Shown: positions 61,601 through 64,000, counted from the stretch's first letter. The stretch is DNA of 64,000 nucleotides from Nocardia sputorum (GCF_027924405.1 NZ_AP026978.1:5828001-5892000); one strand, 5' to 3'. Notes: generated from the sequence alone by a model not told the origin. Made by a program: numbers and translations.

Positions 61601-64000
61601 GGCGGGCCCACTTCGTCGAGTGACGCTGATGGACATCGCCGTTCGGGCCGGAGTGACGGAGGGGACGGCACGCCGGGTACTCGCCGGCGGACACGCCGAT
61701 CCGAAGACAGAGCGGCAGATTCGGACGGAGGCCGCTCGGCTCGGATGGGCGAGTAGGCGTCCCGGCGTCGTGGTGGACCATCCCGACGAGAAGTCACCGG
61801 TCCCGGCGGTCCACGAGGGCACCGCCGACTACCCGCGTCGCGGCAGGGCGTTTCGGATCATCCGATCAGCACCACCGGAAGTGCTGACGGAATGCATCGG
61901 TCAACTTCCGCCGGGACTGCAAACAGGCGGCGCCCTGTTGTACTCCGACGAGCTGACCATCGAGGAGAAGTCGAAGGCACTGGGTTTGTCCCCGGCGCGG
62001 GTCGCCGCGCTGCGGCAGGCTGCCGCGCCACGGCTGGCGACGTTGCTGTCCGCCGGCGTGTTGCTGACCGACGGCTCGGCGATGTTCCTGATCGAGGCGA
62101 TCGCGGCGCACTACCCGGATGTGCTGAGGCCGTGCTACTCGCAGCTTTCACGCACCGAGTGGGAATACGCCGATCTGTATCTGGTGCAGGGGCTCTCGCA
62201 ACCCGAAGTCGCTCGAGCGACGGGCCGCAGCCAGAGCACCGTCAAAGGCGCGCTGTATCGGATAGCGCACGTGTTGGCCGGGGAACTCCCACCAGAGTTG
62301 CTGTCGCGGGTGCTGAGCCGAGGCCCGCTCCGGCGAGTGACGCTCGATGATGTGGCCACTCGGGCGCAGGTAAGCAAGGCACAGGCAGATCGCGTGCTCA
62401 ACGACCGCGGCGGAGCGAATCCCGAGACGACGAACCGGGTGCAGTCCGCCGCCACCGAACTCGGCTGGACGCAGCAGCGGCGCGGCATCGTGGTCGTGAC
62501 CGAGACGGGTGTCGAGCCGATCGAACCAGCGAGCGTGACGCCGACGGCGCGATCCACTACCTCCGATACGCAGCCGACGTCGACCGGTAACCGCATCGAC
62601 CCCGTCGCCATCGATCTCGGTGATCCGGACGAGACGGCGGGCAAGGAGCCCGCTGAGTGGTCCGCCACACCACAGCACCCGACCCGCAAACACCCGGTGG
62701 AGTTCCTCGGTCGACCCGAGGACGTCGGCGGGGACGCGGTATCGCGGTTGAGCCCGGCGGAGGTCGGTGAATGGCTGCGCGACGAACTGCGCCGACTGAC
62801 GGGCAATCCCTACGTCGAGGTCCAAGAATTCGACCGGCCCGACCTTGATCCGGAGACTATCCGTGAGATCGCCCGCGCTTTGGTCGACATGGCCTCCCAG
62901 CACCCGCAGGTCGAGATCGACCGGATCGACATCGGCTGGCTCTCGTCGAAGACGGGCGCAGCGACTATGTCGAAGACCGATCCCATCACCGGTTCCGTCA
63001 CAACCGAATGGATGACATTCAACGCCGACTTCGCCGCGAATCCGAACAAGCTCCATCGGTGGATTCAGGACCGAATCGCCTCTGGGATGGCGCATCCCAG
63101 CATGGCCGACCGTCCTGTGTATGCGATCGTCGTGCATGAGTACGGCCACATGCTCGACTACGCGGGACGGCGGGAGGCACGATACCGTGCCGAGGAAACG
63201 CTGTTCGATCATTACAAGGCAAATCGCCTGGGCAAGAATACTTACACGGCGTTCACGGCCTGGCTGCACCGTTACCTGACCGTCTACAGCTTCGACAAGA
63301 ACGGCAATTTCAATCCGACCGAGGCGTTGGCCGAGGCCTTCGTCGATGTCGTGCTCAACGGCCGCGACCGTGTCAACGAACCGGTGGGGTTGCTCTACGA
63401 CCTGCTGGTGGACTCCGTCGCTGCACACCGAACAACGGCCGACAGCGGCGAGGTGTACCACTCACCGCCCCCCGAGCCCGAGCAGGAAGTTACGCGGGTC
63501 ATCGGCCAGATGCGCGACCTGGAGAGTGCGCTCGGGCAACTGGCCGACAGCGCTGGAATGATCGACCCGACCGTGCTGCTTCATATCCGTGCGGAATTGA
63601 ACGTCCTCGTGGACGACCGGCTGGCAGCCCGCCCGGATGCCGCGCGCCGGCACGATCAGACAATCGCCACGCTGCGGGATGTGACCTCTCGCTCGGACCT
63701 CGCCGAGAGCGATGTCCGAAGGCTCGCCGAGATCGTCCCGATGAAACGCAGCCGAGTGTCAGGGTTGTGGGCCGGGGCGAATGATCGCTACGTCCAAGCG
63801 CTGCTTGCGGCGGCCCGTTCGCTACTCGCGGATCTCGACGCCGACCGGCCCTCGCGCGTGGCCGTGGACCTGGCTGTCAGCGAATTCTTCCAAGGCCTCC
63901 GTGCCGCGGTCGACGATGTGGCGCGGAAGTTCTACTCCGGCAGTGGCTCCGAGTGGACCGTACAACGCTTGCTCGACAACAGCCGTTCGATGCTGTCCGC
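33663..64000 (+). CDS. Giant multi-domain WXG100-like (CpnT-type) protein, continues past window end
   Basis: One uninterrupted frame from ATG 33663 to the window edge: 10,112 full codons with no stop. I checked the frame at twelve sites from 40.8 to 63.1 kb. Order: CpnT-like N-terminus (residues 1-100), hydrophobic segments (105-320), proline-rich linker, coiled coil (1020-1160), SecA-like ATPase (1240-1815), zincin 1 (2265-2620), LuxR array 1 (2830-3280), LacI-type pair, LuxR arrays 2 and 3 (3885-5010), three XRE folds (5170-5400), zincin 2 (5725-6170), coiled coils, two HATPase folds (6880-7150), PP2C (7760-8035), sigma/LuxR block (8110-8615), ECF-sigma module (8690-8860), three sigma4/LacI modules (8900-9615), zincin 3 (9700-9920). 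The ribosome site is weak. An internal frameshift in the assembly is unlikely, since motifs keep one frame throughout. Confidence 0.93.
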   Translation, partial: MTLRLPDWLPPVVVMCVAGHFPLGDEDAERRAADAWSDQAEWCRGQAEYHEAKAKPPEGQHGATVTAIADKHRSTAERFRQLATNCDSLARQLYESANATELQKMVIISMAVILAIQLARCALMFAAGGPIQAAIAQMATRTAAQRAWMRFVAFLSGRGAELAAERGSMVLLRNGIVMGVALGGGTQAGAQAVQVAKGDREQMDWTSVGVATAAGAAGGLLGMMFGLWAGPKVATIGANANSTAGRVALQLAGTTMVGAGAGAVGALGGTAVSLALSDQPFSRKAFTEGLIPGIGSGFIGAAGFAAQGMRSRAPLPDTTAVPAAAPDATAEASPASLVDALRSHGIVTADFDPNNPSPTHQQQQIDNLVALLSQAGATADAPARPTLPLNNADWQPANLPNGLADNLNPAKSVKPPSDAVATPADPTPAGTTPKADGGNQPPDVSPPKEFKPAPEQPFSVPNNSMDWEAPAGMPGALIDNVNPVKTVTFPAAAIASTVNPVGVPNIGTDPTSAEAPGSRNVPAAQSDSEIGGAAKAPAAQADSEVNGTAKVPAEGELPPAPHDSDNSTAENAGAARQTTEHDHPAAGPDHSVRPRPMDTGEGSARPADATPGSAHGNRVGSESTSSAPRSTPEHAAVPDNAAATARPHPGGRDTAGEGPAGRGRAVADARGDDPAAGRGRAIAEARGDDPAAGPSSSVRQRGVAADEDSGPRPVAADPHDASAQQSPTAPATEGRGAPRVADGATDPEPAVSELVPTVAQKDSVDGLSSDHDVSPSATITIDPSPAPQRGDSGPRSPGGDRLVDAGGQQRQTAQPSGGPARPAAGGQPGAPVAGGSPAAAGGNRPPRVSAPKTAAAERPPAVEPVEGPRGPAEDGHNPSRSATAPDNDNRNTPHGSAEPESEHGRTADGTTGDETARATQPDEVKAPEHARAADDNVNGPQAKDHPDVVDEAGTSQPKPGESDTRGDDVPGGRAGDDAAGEQQAKTKSDHPDDTDARSPESETSRTQNDSDSPPTARDEDPAADARARARAEVEQRNAAERQQNELVREHHRQRVEAAAERERAALAELRRQEKAVRVAEEHERATRVGFGDKMRDLFGSGTAEDRVAVEAARAAQEQLRQAQAMLAECRDAYEAAVAQHDAAAHARARDLVEISDNAGVSLMNDYKAGRLIDREAVFEVVAQDRVRAALDAGRAIGELRKPGSTADGRSPLENASPEALADTMVRGSREERVAAMTEWIRRGDDRHRLVRETQAAAFLLLEHGPVDMKTGEGKTIVMVMKKVSDAIDHGTAHAWTSSDLLAGELAAELDAFVVRPESDTGVDVVRMNQDGPLPDPVPGRSRIVVGTKEDYLFRALKVADSMMNELAASGMSHQEVTALREFLNTKPSIDLIKERLDTAASDHGLDLRYDPFPAGKLTIDEFDTIFDGNSECVLSPGAAKEATPEVVAELQGIWNRLTTAEREHGLTAADFKRPENTRGMWAAETTPAAVAKLEKVAGGPVTDSELKLYADAANARWGLEKGTHYITRADDGEGAKIGILAHETNDKAMWDRTKSTEVRWQDVGQFVDLKEGLPVRANQEHSLRMSDQQLIGSKLLFDPSGLSGTMKGVEGITYDLYGVGPVPELPTFYTSQRVVEPPKFYENTHAKLTQLARDIVRDAHVVDGEQTGRAQWVVCMDNGEIRGDPDAGRIGLIDLLRTAAKEEHGEAFELKFEVVDAEFYAEHGGSNAGAEALVRQKIEEFGDKGTIYITNKDGGRGADPTPSQEVIDLGGVDVKVSGGPSYSERVNDQVDGRGARGGSGDDREHGGTPGSAVHYVSPEDFLGRVTDHGVTRQIVQYTEAVKAHRAAQEQHEALNTEATRIELNRTETALRNAESDLWKHAVPAMKDAVEQNQLASKYASANQANAPPADAHGTAHRQPQQPPPRSAGTTAPHATPHAPAATHNGAPLPTAAGLAAGAASNLDSGNPPVAPALRDEHGDSTLRHLLQVLDAPGGQAAAPLLPVAQAVRDAAFDQVESQGLPIGADVADHVRETARNLLQRSLDQLDPAQRQLVTDAGTMLQQGRRLDDAHTAAVAQLVAQVPTAQPVLAAAADTTVPFDQLPAGDRTEILQRAQQGDRSAAQALDRHFGPATAQAMCAVLSGNAEHGTPPTRIQLLAHAVARATLGAAEADGWQVPPGVDIGDWLLGRARNTWLDSLNHLNPAVRRLVNEALDPRSRSDDLTDAQVTLFGWVAQEIAIGAADSAARQRKPSAESRDRANSARTAEADRKTKQAIARQLFETFDIEVLGLDKPGITVDTALSIRNAIVDGFAAGQEIKLDVVLVAPMVGNTGACIWTPEGIEKDAPTFMVLNENLFGDPERFRNTMRKAVQAGRLMAPTGDPAYDAVSHEMGHLQDRAARKGLYDEKPIAHLRDGAVQGKDYEDSKEARAFGFLYTHFAEFKKAGMLPPDLDFDDWLGQLDSYSSSRKKLKQAEEYNRILAGEESQGTEIGPYEPKMGDLAVFNPAEALAEANNAFGRTAPADRTHPAYVLQALLRDIPYFQVLREAEQRNALAQADYRGPVPAASGFGTSIASNGPSASLAARWRAMSLTARADYAEQQIAYLNPDTGFVLDELARLQAQYRAMVASTRDRTAQTPGQPGPQTDSSRAVPGRSDGRSAFPPEFWQQHSESHARAPVPAPIHLGDPDDAQPHRTQPDPDSPRSVQASGRAAFDSFRRQIMAIYVAGPSTERSDAVARALADAAPEDLRRALREAGLDPNQQRVLRQFWPGQSDRTAAAVLPAPGEDMDPLLWAPIRKFASAVARVRASGESPAQVVLEPDRTESDASIPDRGGLTPRELEVLRLSARGLSYPEIGPLMGISHKTVQSYARHACAKLRCPSVIPAVLAADREGWLDEPSGPHIDAEFAPDEVAILQLAANGLDNREIATELATTRYRVRTFMAALPGRLGVEGRLPGLLAAQRQGAFQPGDPHSAATRKHVDLSPREREVLDLVAAGRTDQAIGDQLGVTAATARGYRIQLQAKLGTSDHEELAARARSLESSAATARTVQLTESEALLLHLVTKGVPHETLAAALGLPNSGLDPVLARLADKIGTRGTIRVSAQRQEPSSQRERLEALAESLPGTSRDPAAVSWATVRAFRSRIATHPSELTGREPEVLRLAAQGLSLKAIARTLGGSHATVINELDSIAVKLGTPDRAVLLMAAQRAWSADHPEPIPEPTADVSLTSQETEVLRLVARRFTNPAIAAELGISVPLVKYIRRGLRAKLGIDDTAGLVAWALHSGIAVDDPADAPDPELQARVTDALRRATPGSHEASPIPADLDGSGETQSAKPAEAASDPAQTALAEHLGLPPGAVTRGAVRLALALVAEQTHAMPTAVTGIDGQAMRRWIRSQLELHADQEAATHEGALAELERRDGEESGLRDAADPEADPLDQNGFDNRRRALDQELRALLGLPDLSPPQPMTTGEVLAELYWITSLTDSPELEHLVAASETFLCATLEPPAAVPLDTVQIHTLRNQLARQVGVADDELTRTHAEVLAADETVAPQTRRLAERYLTLLPSRTEQKPNRADIARLAGVGDSYVSSVFNGRFGAKKPWHGETTQRVLAAAHQLGVPPDRADIAALTDPNFVTRRVRPARWIGNEFVPAHIKPQPPRDKLAEAAGTAKATVRDAVKGSGTPDDLRLVRSAADEIGFWYHPDGPMGAVDASTLSEGDRATTSGTRIDPVAIDLGDSDEPDTAVQRARQGDATAFNELRERYGRASLREVLARLGVPASPVGRDFRPLLQVAQELNRMAFGIAEAHRWRADAGTKPSEWLHSIVGGLVDGWFELNATQRKHVTEAVDAMRRGAAISLVQRGALNRLVDAGEQVITDAETHATDSSQQTDSGLTNRQFTVLELIAAGMTSPEIAEELGLSPGTVSIYATQVRQKLGARTRAEAVYIALSTGILPGSPRADGETPGREDLRLTSREIHVLARIANGDTSDDIAQDLEISPKSVDQLVGRVGRRLGARNRPGIVAAAVRIGDLPLADPADAVPGTGRIWLADYETNVVTRIANGETSKDIAQALGMSSLTVDEYLMRVCRKLRVHNRAAMIAVAIRTGLLPETTRAAVEVPGWTTAEIDLLTRIANGDTNADIADDLQISSSAVDKALALIRDKLGTRNRPQTVAVALRAGILPGADTVEAAPAPPANPAELREQYGLDTFGHVLSLLGVSARGGRRSERLARAVRLALEINDDVFRLSDSRSGGDIAQRLRESARELLEQKWFHPLRAKMLAVLRSDGITESDPRYGRLAELTVTELRSYLDQIGVTTRWVFLELADGLHHGRDIGSLSRQEKNSVLRIADITRAEEVSPPLPDASPQIASGASRTGREEPETSTVAETNSGTAHPGITEHEIAVLTLVAKGRSHRDIATVLALSDRQVGAAVRSIAVKLGTPHWAEMLEVARRRGIDVYADSPATPGRDRPRDDGAARFDAYRSALAHALAARTRELGSAAVLAEATADQIAQASRQLSSAERQLLAELRSRQPIPRDPSVRPAVAAARRLTSILVVEQHTSDIQLARLLAEATPDQLEEALGTLTDRQRKIIRAVFTRRLSVETMVSGLGYRDEATAKSFVMNALRQLGEHLAGIPVSAPPSDAHSSGAMPFGRERHTAGRSAVAQAPPGETAFERGRREAEEERRAAASGISEVEIDLLNKLLSRLDPLAPTTGRASGPDPVAIDLGDPDALDSESVESRTGRHGSTEFPTHRSSRDSASPRAALTDRQREILVLVAAGRTNQEIATLLGISVRTVEKHLDNLRTVYGPGSRWHLVSAAEQDGAIPLTARPARKPQSTSQDHRASEPPVPPANVNAPTARQQQILALVDAGLTNHEIATALDISKRTVEKHLDNLRKLYGSGSRARLAAIAEKEGALPRAGDSAEQHNWTAQDPDEKPSEEPRAKPPAPTARQLDILALVAAGRTTREIAAILGITGQTVKAHLDNAREVYGRGSRAQLAVIAEKNGDLPWVALSSSEHEFLEWYRARRADGSGRPIQSLTDYAEMNFLEPAQLHRWLEYAGIDPNGHDTAPVGTVPQPDGDTTTWHIELRRFLATTPARMDELVGAASGTWEAAERGERDLEVRHVRAALRRIPGARALYRDVARLYPALLTTDGAPAYPEGYARIGDYVVFRRTSHNLRRSQLAGRLMKGKNTVSRWESGESRPAKDDIVALLEATATEEDVLYDEISECYPHLPRGTILYPSPFDSESLGAYLRHFRHVNRLSWSEVGNIFGISAGAVQSLETGVRDPLDLTVVRIYRRALHRAGRWSDVATAWGLHHLPDLDSGSVPHPTDFDSIHDWIRSVRIFRGIPPLELARRIGRSDAWVGFTEDNHKPGVEDLRRIRDALEIPNDTLVSALMTYYSRTDAEERDPEEERLFWDLIATRPGSAEEKSIRNKIFERYIRLADEVAARRSIPAEHRNEYAQQAAVAILLATRNFVPPGSFFPAALMAAHYSVIRTRLELRYPGMKPQAQSILAKVDKYIRANRVGTANPDIAEISSALNLTREEVITALPLLRQISKDAPVEGRSGPGDINQTDEPQFTDVEFADKFDRALSGMENPGLAKRIVHLVRSADLSTDQAAAKLGITTQLVDQYLAEAEERIRAAFADEFGMADEPDGPSSPEPPSTVAATAAPRAPSPTAESNPLGRARVWKSGPTTVWKNYSAAALPESRALSTTSDAERGVKQAIAGDLYATYGIEVLGLEKLSVDMAMSVRKAIFDELEEADAICPDAVVVLPLESDTFAAAGRIFGDEPENYVLLNETYFGNPEYIRELFERNYRSGRLNAPTGDPVYDIVRHELAHLRAPKDTPREDGNFRYEHLAERRQAGALPGDSRFDRRHDYTDWLDAKAFGFLYQHFIEFRRAGALPPLTRFDDWLGQLNGYSRVVQTRRDGDRLFAAFDLWLNEFESRAAFDEWLRQSGLSRSDDGGAARARRRTYQHPWDADTDGTGWVDLKSVYDTWLGQLDSDTRSRILAGEDYGQQPTQLNLGTVDLGLGGNAVFNPTEALAEANNAFGKSAPKDFTHPVYVLQALLRGIPLAQVWREVRIRTDRANDREPVPAASGFHPSTSPDGVLARLARKWRDMRPDEQRALEAADTLMVVTGRDGRKLCAFDELARLVERQHAERYGATPRSHETAAVEPLPGFAEWEQPPTGELGQWTHHISFLAGQRADLLKDVRRLLVQTDGLAELLGLGAWAATGAGQAYLDVADLFTRIQDAQSRPGIDSERAAGLQTLLDHLEAVEQRCESLDTDLILARAQAEQLAVREVAAARGGLQFGPRGRIIDGVRLEVFEAPYQPVSLNEELGDELRQQGIPMITRQVRVDPTGRILVEELPEAVRAATTRRQDRLWQLSTAEPAVVPPGVQPARGARIAAVQDKLARTAAVRARVFPTPVDPNRMTPADESRQRKLLARMEMLTEELRNLLVQATADAVEPGDRIPSPQLLGRRDAVVAARERARAARDRWRDERDRLAALIDSATDESKSGIHAAHVSATGNTARFTREFHRLSEESARLTRLVFAAADADSPTQDGRESAQGVLRADAKAQSLVDAARTPDLLRVLRELLLDRLREKAGQLRSAVTPTPELRETTTELVEALEDVNAHQDALSPDRDPAPVDASDFGAVQPDPRNGAAPSAASSRLHRSAARPSGTPSEPPNNPQASSTDRTDESVSGARMPEADESAAAATHTPADVVAALENSLPGAVKQVLDQIDVELRSMTDVERRDAATRADLTRLPGWVVDRLAHEAKAQELALDTTSPEQRAEWQSRAERLDHELAHILGLPQPGTGWTDRISSDPLHHLRALTRRPDAPAELRHLVDTATRCLNLQDIAAAVEPLHGALADWPIAEHIDRAAAIAWELALQARADGGGTPEISAAIHGQPGRRWIEIHVGDDSRTLPARESDDRSGWRAVDLLDAHTETWGWVLPRNSGKRVWFKFFETADTSDPSQPPHDLILDLRIPQDSLQQGPGLARRAVRQRLRQAGHPDPYDLTVLVSDLVQNVYRYADQGDARVRIRLDGNTIRVGITDTSRGLPARQEATTQGTVSAAAFTDDQAAEWAETGIVADTHGFFLGMLEAMASAWGVILERAGGKTIWFEVPMPPPTAPGTSTDQPPNTPASDPDTPESIGIDLGAIDLTGLGLDLSTTSSDPDPTDANGGTRNRSTAPTDTDGRRPPTPGNRIDPVALALDPDEPETPDSTASTHQAPTDLNEPDPAPLPTIRELVADPGKLKTLRQEVDALRRQLLELSNGRADLSSAAAVDRLLGALLQLEREGKLNPRQARALPLVEEYREKSGLLDDAEQVRGQHREHKANAARGTDQPEGARPTTAHGPDPVAIDLDSDENPPADRQPGNAELHDTQQLGTLRAAVAARLAGTPEFSNDPVLNRAPGLIDELVAARRRPDTQVPVERLRLLEQFAHQTSAWLARADEAADANAAYEQGLREGTSAVLRARQDAAEIRLGSALAAVAEVWARTRPRTDTPIVTRPADHLRPGETERLRKVSETIFGEMVAAGAAVDEVSTKDAQQLAEDTRRYNTLRDMSQWLEELLTFAEQWDTARIGRERLSFLLDHFRAISELLAATELRDTAAAALAGATDRELRLAQAAETYGMADRAVRNIAEMLGEPQHLATATPPAAQPGAPVVWPGADGQPDFIAQTQPRQHDLTEPGPDESVSRDRTPGDRAAQPGSEHPRGHHVEERRGSDETAPRRYVEQNLTVEDLGAVAAASDRGRHAHNEDAFALIRVNVGGEEATALIVNDGLSRPKGGHRASAAAKAAAHDFVVAALREADRDGRIDPVAIVEGAVAAAQEAVLALPPESPADKPPATTIVVALLESGRLTVDWVGDSRAYWIPLDGGPAIQLTRDDSKVQDVLDVFDDTTREEAEHSPIGGPGLTHNLGRSLDGLKPREKARDIRGDGVVLAVTDGVWEPISPDDPEPVAAIVRQSLAEAPGDLGAVTRALVRAGIEAGTADDVTAAAGFLSAAKVDTPASTATDHDGPATPADRGADPVAIDLGPDEADPTPVGSRQPETTPPRNSPEHTGTRPDPQHGTADEANTAGRVGTPWDSAPGLRQVLEQHVASGRPELATALLRERFEAEIPRLTAEFGQRTAHDIADEVCATAIARLSRADRRNIQFWLNDIARQTIWHHRRIAGPWRSIREFVSECAQLEQTDPLVRVLAEARTTDVRRILEGLPRHRRDRLVRAFWPPTGMGTPPTAPDGTESDRDALWVAARQMATAVAAAANFPAQLPVRAASSTPRIARPSIPTATTSSPWLTSRELEVLNLIYQGLTPAEIGRRLDVDTKAVTNYQRNAAKKFGTTGAIRTVLAAKRQGFVHDGNRPPAGTVRLSGEQRQLLQLMADGLTDQAIAEVLGVATLTVKRRRARIGAVLGETKRTPMLMKALRLGAFDEAASEGTAPSAPRRPDTVAIDLGDLDEAAPVTPQPSRAAGPAEQSAQGTATPGATPWARPGQSKTPPGTAALDASVSRPGPLLHRVGWTPWKATASRPEAARNAASTRKEVLRRLVQGKTYKEIAAELEITPWAVQRQATSLYAGFGIEGRNELEAAIRARHAGNTDPRNPAAPTETTDQTPQTDPARRPGGIDPVAIDLGDDTESEHPAPAQPNTHEARDDANIPERWRRERAWDQEVITAVRAGDLGAYHQLYERYYGWGIATAMEVLGDRSDAEDVVADCFADLLVRIRRGEGPQVSFGAYLRTAVRHRAYTASARAGRQVPTDDMAKLDRIQLGDDRAPEISEDTPIGLAFESMPEEFRTVLWLTAVEGYSPEEVADHLGSARGEVKELIARARAELGRKFAAEMPQHGPLVRALAALAADNEGLTSVLAEGGETLAMDDERLAPDVAVIRTAQHERLELLGSVVRRLRPGPREYFVRWFIGQTVADIAAATGREKDLIRKRLHNAVRTVSMALSHVDSPALRRSEPHPSGLTDEEMLLLVEAVWAHDRDLLEPATALVTDAEQAVFQPYFRHGRTVPEIATALGWRPKRVRRMLHRIARRITSTLSPEFVERYLSGGPLRRATQADVARETGVSTITVKRVLAGHPEAGPETIERIRAAARRLGVRRGRIGIVADGDEQTSNSPVPSVRTDHDRVPYHQRGSELQLVRATSKNELRRLIPFLSEGDQNVATLLLLEGLPVSVTAERLNRPASSVQQRQHDIAVLLAAMLSSENWELLLVEAVQAQEPVILAACFPRLTRLQQQYADQYLVQGLSTHDIASARGIQQTTVNKLLRRIAHILAGELPPTLVRRYLRAGPLRRVTLMDIAVRAGVTEGTARRVLAGGHADPKTERQIRTEAARLGWASRRPGVVVDHPDEKSPVPAVHEGTADYPRRGRAFRIIRSAPPEVLTECIGQLPPGLQTGGALLYSDELTIEEKSKALGLSPARVAALRQAAAPRLATLLSAGVLLTDGSAMFLIEAIAAHYPDVLRPCYSQLSRTEWEYADLYLVQGLSQPEVARATGRSQSTVKGALYRIAHVLAGELPPELLSRVLSRGPLRRVTLDDVATRAQVSKAQADRVLNDRGGANPETTNRVQSAATELGWTQQRRGIVVVTETGVEPIEPASVTPTARSTTSDTQPTSTGNRIDPVAIDLGDPDETAGKEPAEWSATPQHPTRKHPVEFLGRPEDVGGDAVSRLSPAEVGEWLRDELRRLTGNPYVEVQEFDRPDLDPETIREIARALVDMASQHPQVEIDRIDIGWLSSKTGAATMSKTDPITGSVTTEWMTFNADFAANPNKLHRWIQDRIASGMAHPSMADRPVYAIVVHEYGHMLDYAGRREARYRAEETLFDHYKANRLGKNTYTAFTAWLHRYLTVYSFDKNGNFNPTEALAEAFVDVVLNGRDRVNEPVGLLYDLLVDSVAAHRTTADSGEVYHSPPPEPEQEVTRVIGQMRDLESALGQLADSAGMIDPTVLLHIRAELNVLVDDRLAARPDAARRHDQTIATLRDVTSRSDLAESDVRRLAEIVPMKRSRVSGLWAGANDRYVQALLAAARSLLADLDADRPSRVAVDLAVSEFFQGLRAAVDDVARKFYSGSGSEWTVQRLLDNSRSMLS
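35643..35738 (+). repeat. 48-bp tandem duplication in the giant gene's linker
   Basis: Two successive 48-base units encode GRGRAVADARGDDPAA and GRGRAIAEARGDDPAA, inside the Ala/Pro/Asp-rich linker between the hydrophobic region and the coiled coil. Confidence 0.85.
37380..39105 (+). other. Giant protein: SecA-like ATPase domain
   Basis: MKTGEGKT at 37,464-37,487 (residues 1268-1275) equals the SecA Walker A sequence and is preceded by the SecA-like LVRETQAAAFLLLEHG. Walker B is IDEFD at 37,917-37,931. SGLSGTMKGVEG (residue 1600) matches the SecA GMTGT motif; ITNKDGGRGADPTP (1749) matches SecA ATNMAGRGTD; VNDQVDGRGARGGSGD matches DNQLRGRSGRQGD. The SecA order is kept, so this is a divergent complete motor rather than a fragment. 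Confidence 0.82.
40455..41530 (+). other. Giant protein: zincin-type metallopeptidase module 1
   Basis: IEVLGLDKPGITVDTALSIR opens the module. HEMGH at 40,824-40,838 (residue 2388) is the metal-binding motif, and NPAEALAEANNAFG downstream offers the third ligand (Glu). This is the zincin pattern of polymorphic-toxin and phage-head-associated peptidases. Confidence 0.75.
42153..43500 (+). other. Giant protein: LuxR-type HTH array 1 (six units)
   Basis: Six GerE-type units in a row. The clearest are GLTPRELEVLRLSARGLSYP, DLSPREREVLDLVAAGRTDQ, ELTGREPEVLRLAAQGLSLK and SLTSQETEVLRLVARRFTNP. Units 2 and 4 (42.37 and 42.8 kb) are more degenerate. No response-receiver domain accompanies them. Confidence 0.85.
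44373..44760 (+). other. Giant protein: pair of LacI-type HTH units
   Basis: ADIARLAGVGDSYVSSVFNG (44.38 kb) followed by TQRVLAAAHQLGV has the LacI HTH plus hinge-helix pattern. A second, weaker unit starts at 44,637 (KLAEAAGTAKATVRDAVKGS, then VRSAADEIGF). Confidence 0.6.
44832..44873 (+). repeat. Inter-module linker motif, first good copy of a series
   Basis: RIDPVAIDLGDSDE. Further copies: 47,811-47,858 (GPDPVAIDLGDPDA), 55,329-55,370 (RIDPVALALDPDE), 55,785-55,823 (GPDPVAIDLDSDE), 57,810-57,848 (GADPVAIDLGPDE), 59,067-59,105 (PDTVAIDLGDLDE), 59,595-59,639 (GIDPVAIDLGDDTE), 62,589-62,633 (RIDPVAIDLGDPDE). Weaker copies lie at about 41,695 and 55,170. Each lies in a low-complexity stretch between folded modules. 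Confidence 0.9.
45318..47040 (+). other. Giant protein: LuxR-type HTH array 2 (five units)
   Basis: Four closely spaced units carry NRQFTVLELIAAGMTSPEIA, SREIHVLARIANGDTSDDIA, NVVTRIANGETSKDIAQALG and IDLLTRIANGDTNADIADDL, three of them sharing RIANG[D/E]T and ending with RxGxLP-type tails. A fifth (EHEIAVLTLVAKGRSHRDIA) follows at 46.85 kb after a non-HTH segment similar to 44.9 kb. Confidence 0.85.
47946..48690 (+). other. Giant protein: LuxR-type HTH array 3 (three units)
   Basis: Three very similar units (LTDRQREILVLVAAGRTNQE, PTARQQQILALVDAGLTNHE, PTARQLDILALVAAGRTTRE), each followed by a recognition helix TVEKHLDNLR or TVKAHLDNAR and an AEKxGxLP-like tail. They are about 270 bases apart, the clearest recent tandem duplication in the gene. 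Confidence 0.88.
49173..49860 (+). other. Giant protein: three XRE-type HTH units
   Basis: LRRSQLAGRLMKGKNTVSRW followed by ESG is a clear XRE fold (49.2 kb). LSWSEVGNIFGISAGAVQSL (49.45 kb) and IPPLELARRIGRSDAWVGFT (49.7 kb) follow at similar spacing, each ending in an RIxRAL or RIRDALEI-type helix. Confidence 0.75.
50835..52175 (+). other. Giant protein: zincin-type metallopeptidase module 2
   Basis: IEVLGLEKLSVDMAMSVRKA opens it; HELAH at 51,180-51,194 (residue 5840); KAFGFLYQHFIEFRRAG and NPTEALAEANNAFGKSAP match module 1 closely (AFGFLYTHFAEFKKAG, NPAEALAEANNAFGRTAP). The two are a duplicated pair about 10 kb apart with ligands intact. Confidence 0.75.
54280..55110 (+). other. Giant protein: tandem histidine-kinase-type ATPase (HATPase) folds
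   Basis: The second fold (from 54.65 kb) is complete: GLARRAVRQRLRQAG, N-box LVSDLVQNVYRYA (residue 7040), G-box VGITDTSRGLP, and a GKTIWFEV end strand, as in RsbW-type anti-sigma kinases. Just before it (54.28-54.62 kb) lies only the C-terminal half of a similar fold (VDLLDAHTETWGWVLP, GKRVWFKF). Confidence 0.7.
56937..57765 (+). other. Giant protein: PP2C-type Ser/Thr phosphatase domain
   Basis: SDRGRHAHNEDAF (Asn-Glu-Asp at residue 7780), VNDGLSRPKGG where PP2Cs have VxDGMGG, WVGDSRAYW, TRDDSK, VLAVTDGVWE and a final ADDVTAAAGFL. All metal-binding aspartates have a visible counterpart, so activity is plausible. Confidence 0.82.
57990..59510 (+). other. Giant protein: sigma-like helical block with three LuxR-type HTH units (array 4)
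   Basis: A helical block (58.0-58.45 kb, containing DVRRILEGLPRHRRDRLVRA and FWPP) precedes LTSRELEVLNLIYQGLTPAE, LSGEQRQLLQLMADGLTDQA and EVLRRLVQGKTYKEIAAELE. The block plus first HTH mirrors 41.76-42.35 kb (DLRRALREAGLDPNQQRVLR, FWPG), an internal duplication 16 kb apart. Confidence 0.75.
59730..60245 (+). other. Giant protein: ECF sigma-factor-like module
   Basis: ITAVRAGDLGAYHQLYERYY and DRSDAEDVVADCFADLLVRI are sigma region 2 patterns; FESMPEEFRTVLWLTAVEGY then SPEEVADHLGSARGEVKELI are region 4. About 170 residues, the size of a complete ECF sigma factor. Confidence 0.8.
60360..62505 (+). other. Giant protein: three tandem sigma4-sigma4-LacI modules
   Basis: Three successive copies of about 210 residues (near 60.4, 61.15 and 61.87 kb). 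Each has two sigma-region-4-like HTHs then a LacI-type HTH introduced by GPLRR: ATQADVARETGVSTITVKRV, VTLMDIAVRAGVTEGTARRV and VTLDDVATRAQVSKAQADRV. Copies 2 and 3 also share YLVQGLS and RIAHxLAGELPPxL. Confidence 0.75.
62760..63420 (+). other. Giant protein: zincin-type metallopeptidase module 3
   Basis: HEYGH at 63,135-63,149 (residue 9825) in VYAIVVHEYGHMLDYAGR, then NPTEALAEAFVDVVLNG. It differs from modules 1 and 2 and is the closest relative in the window of the degenerate domain in the 561-residue upstream protein. Confidence 0.78.
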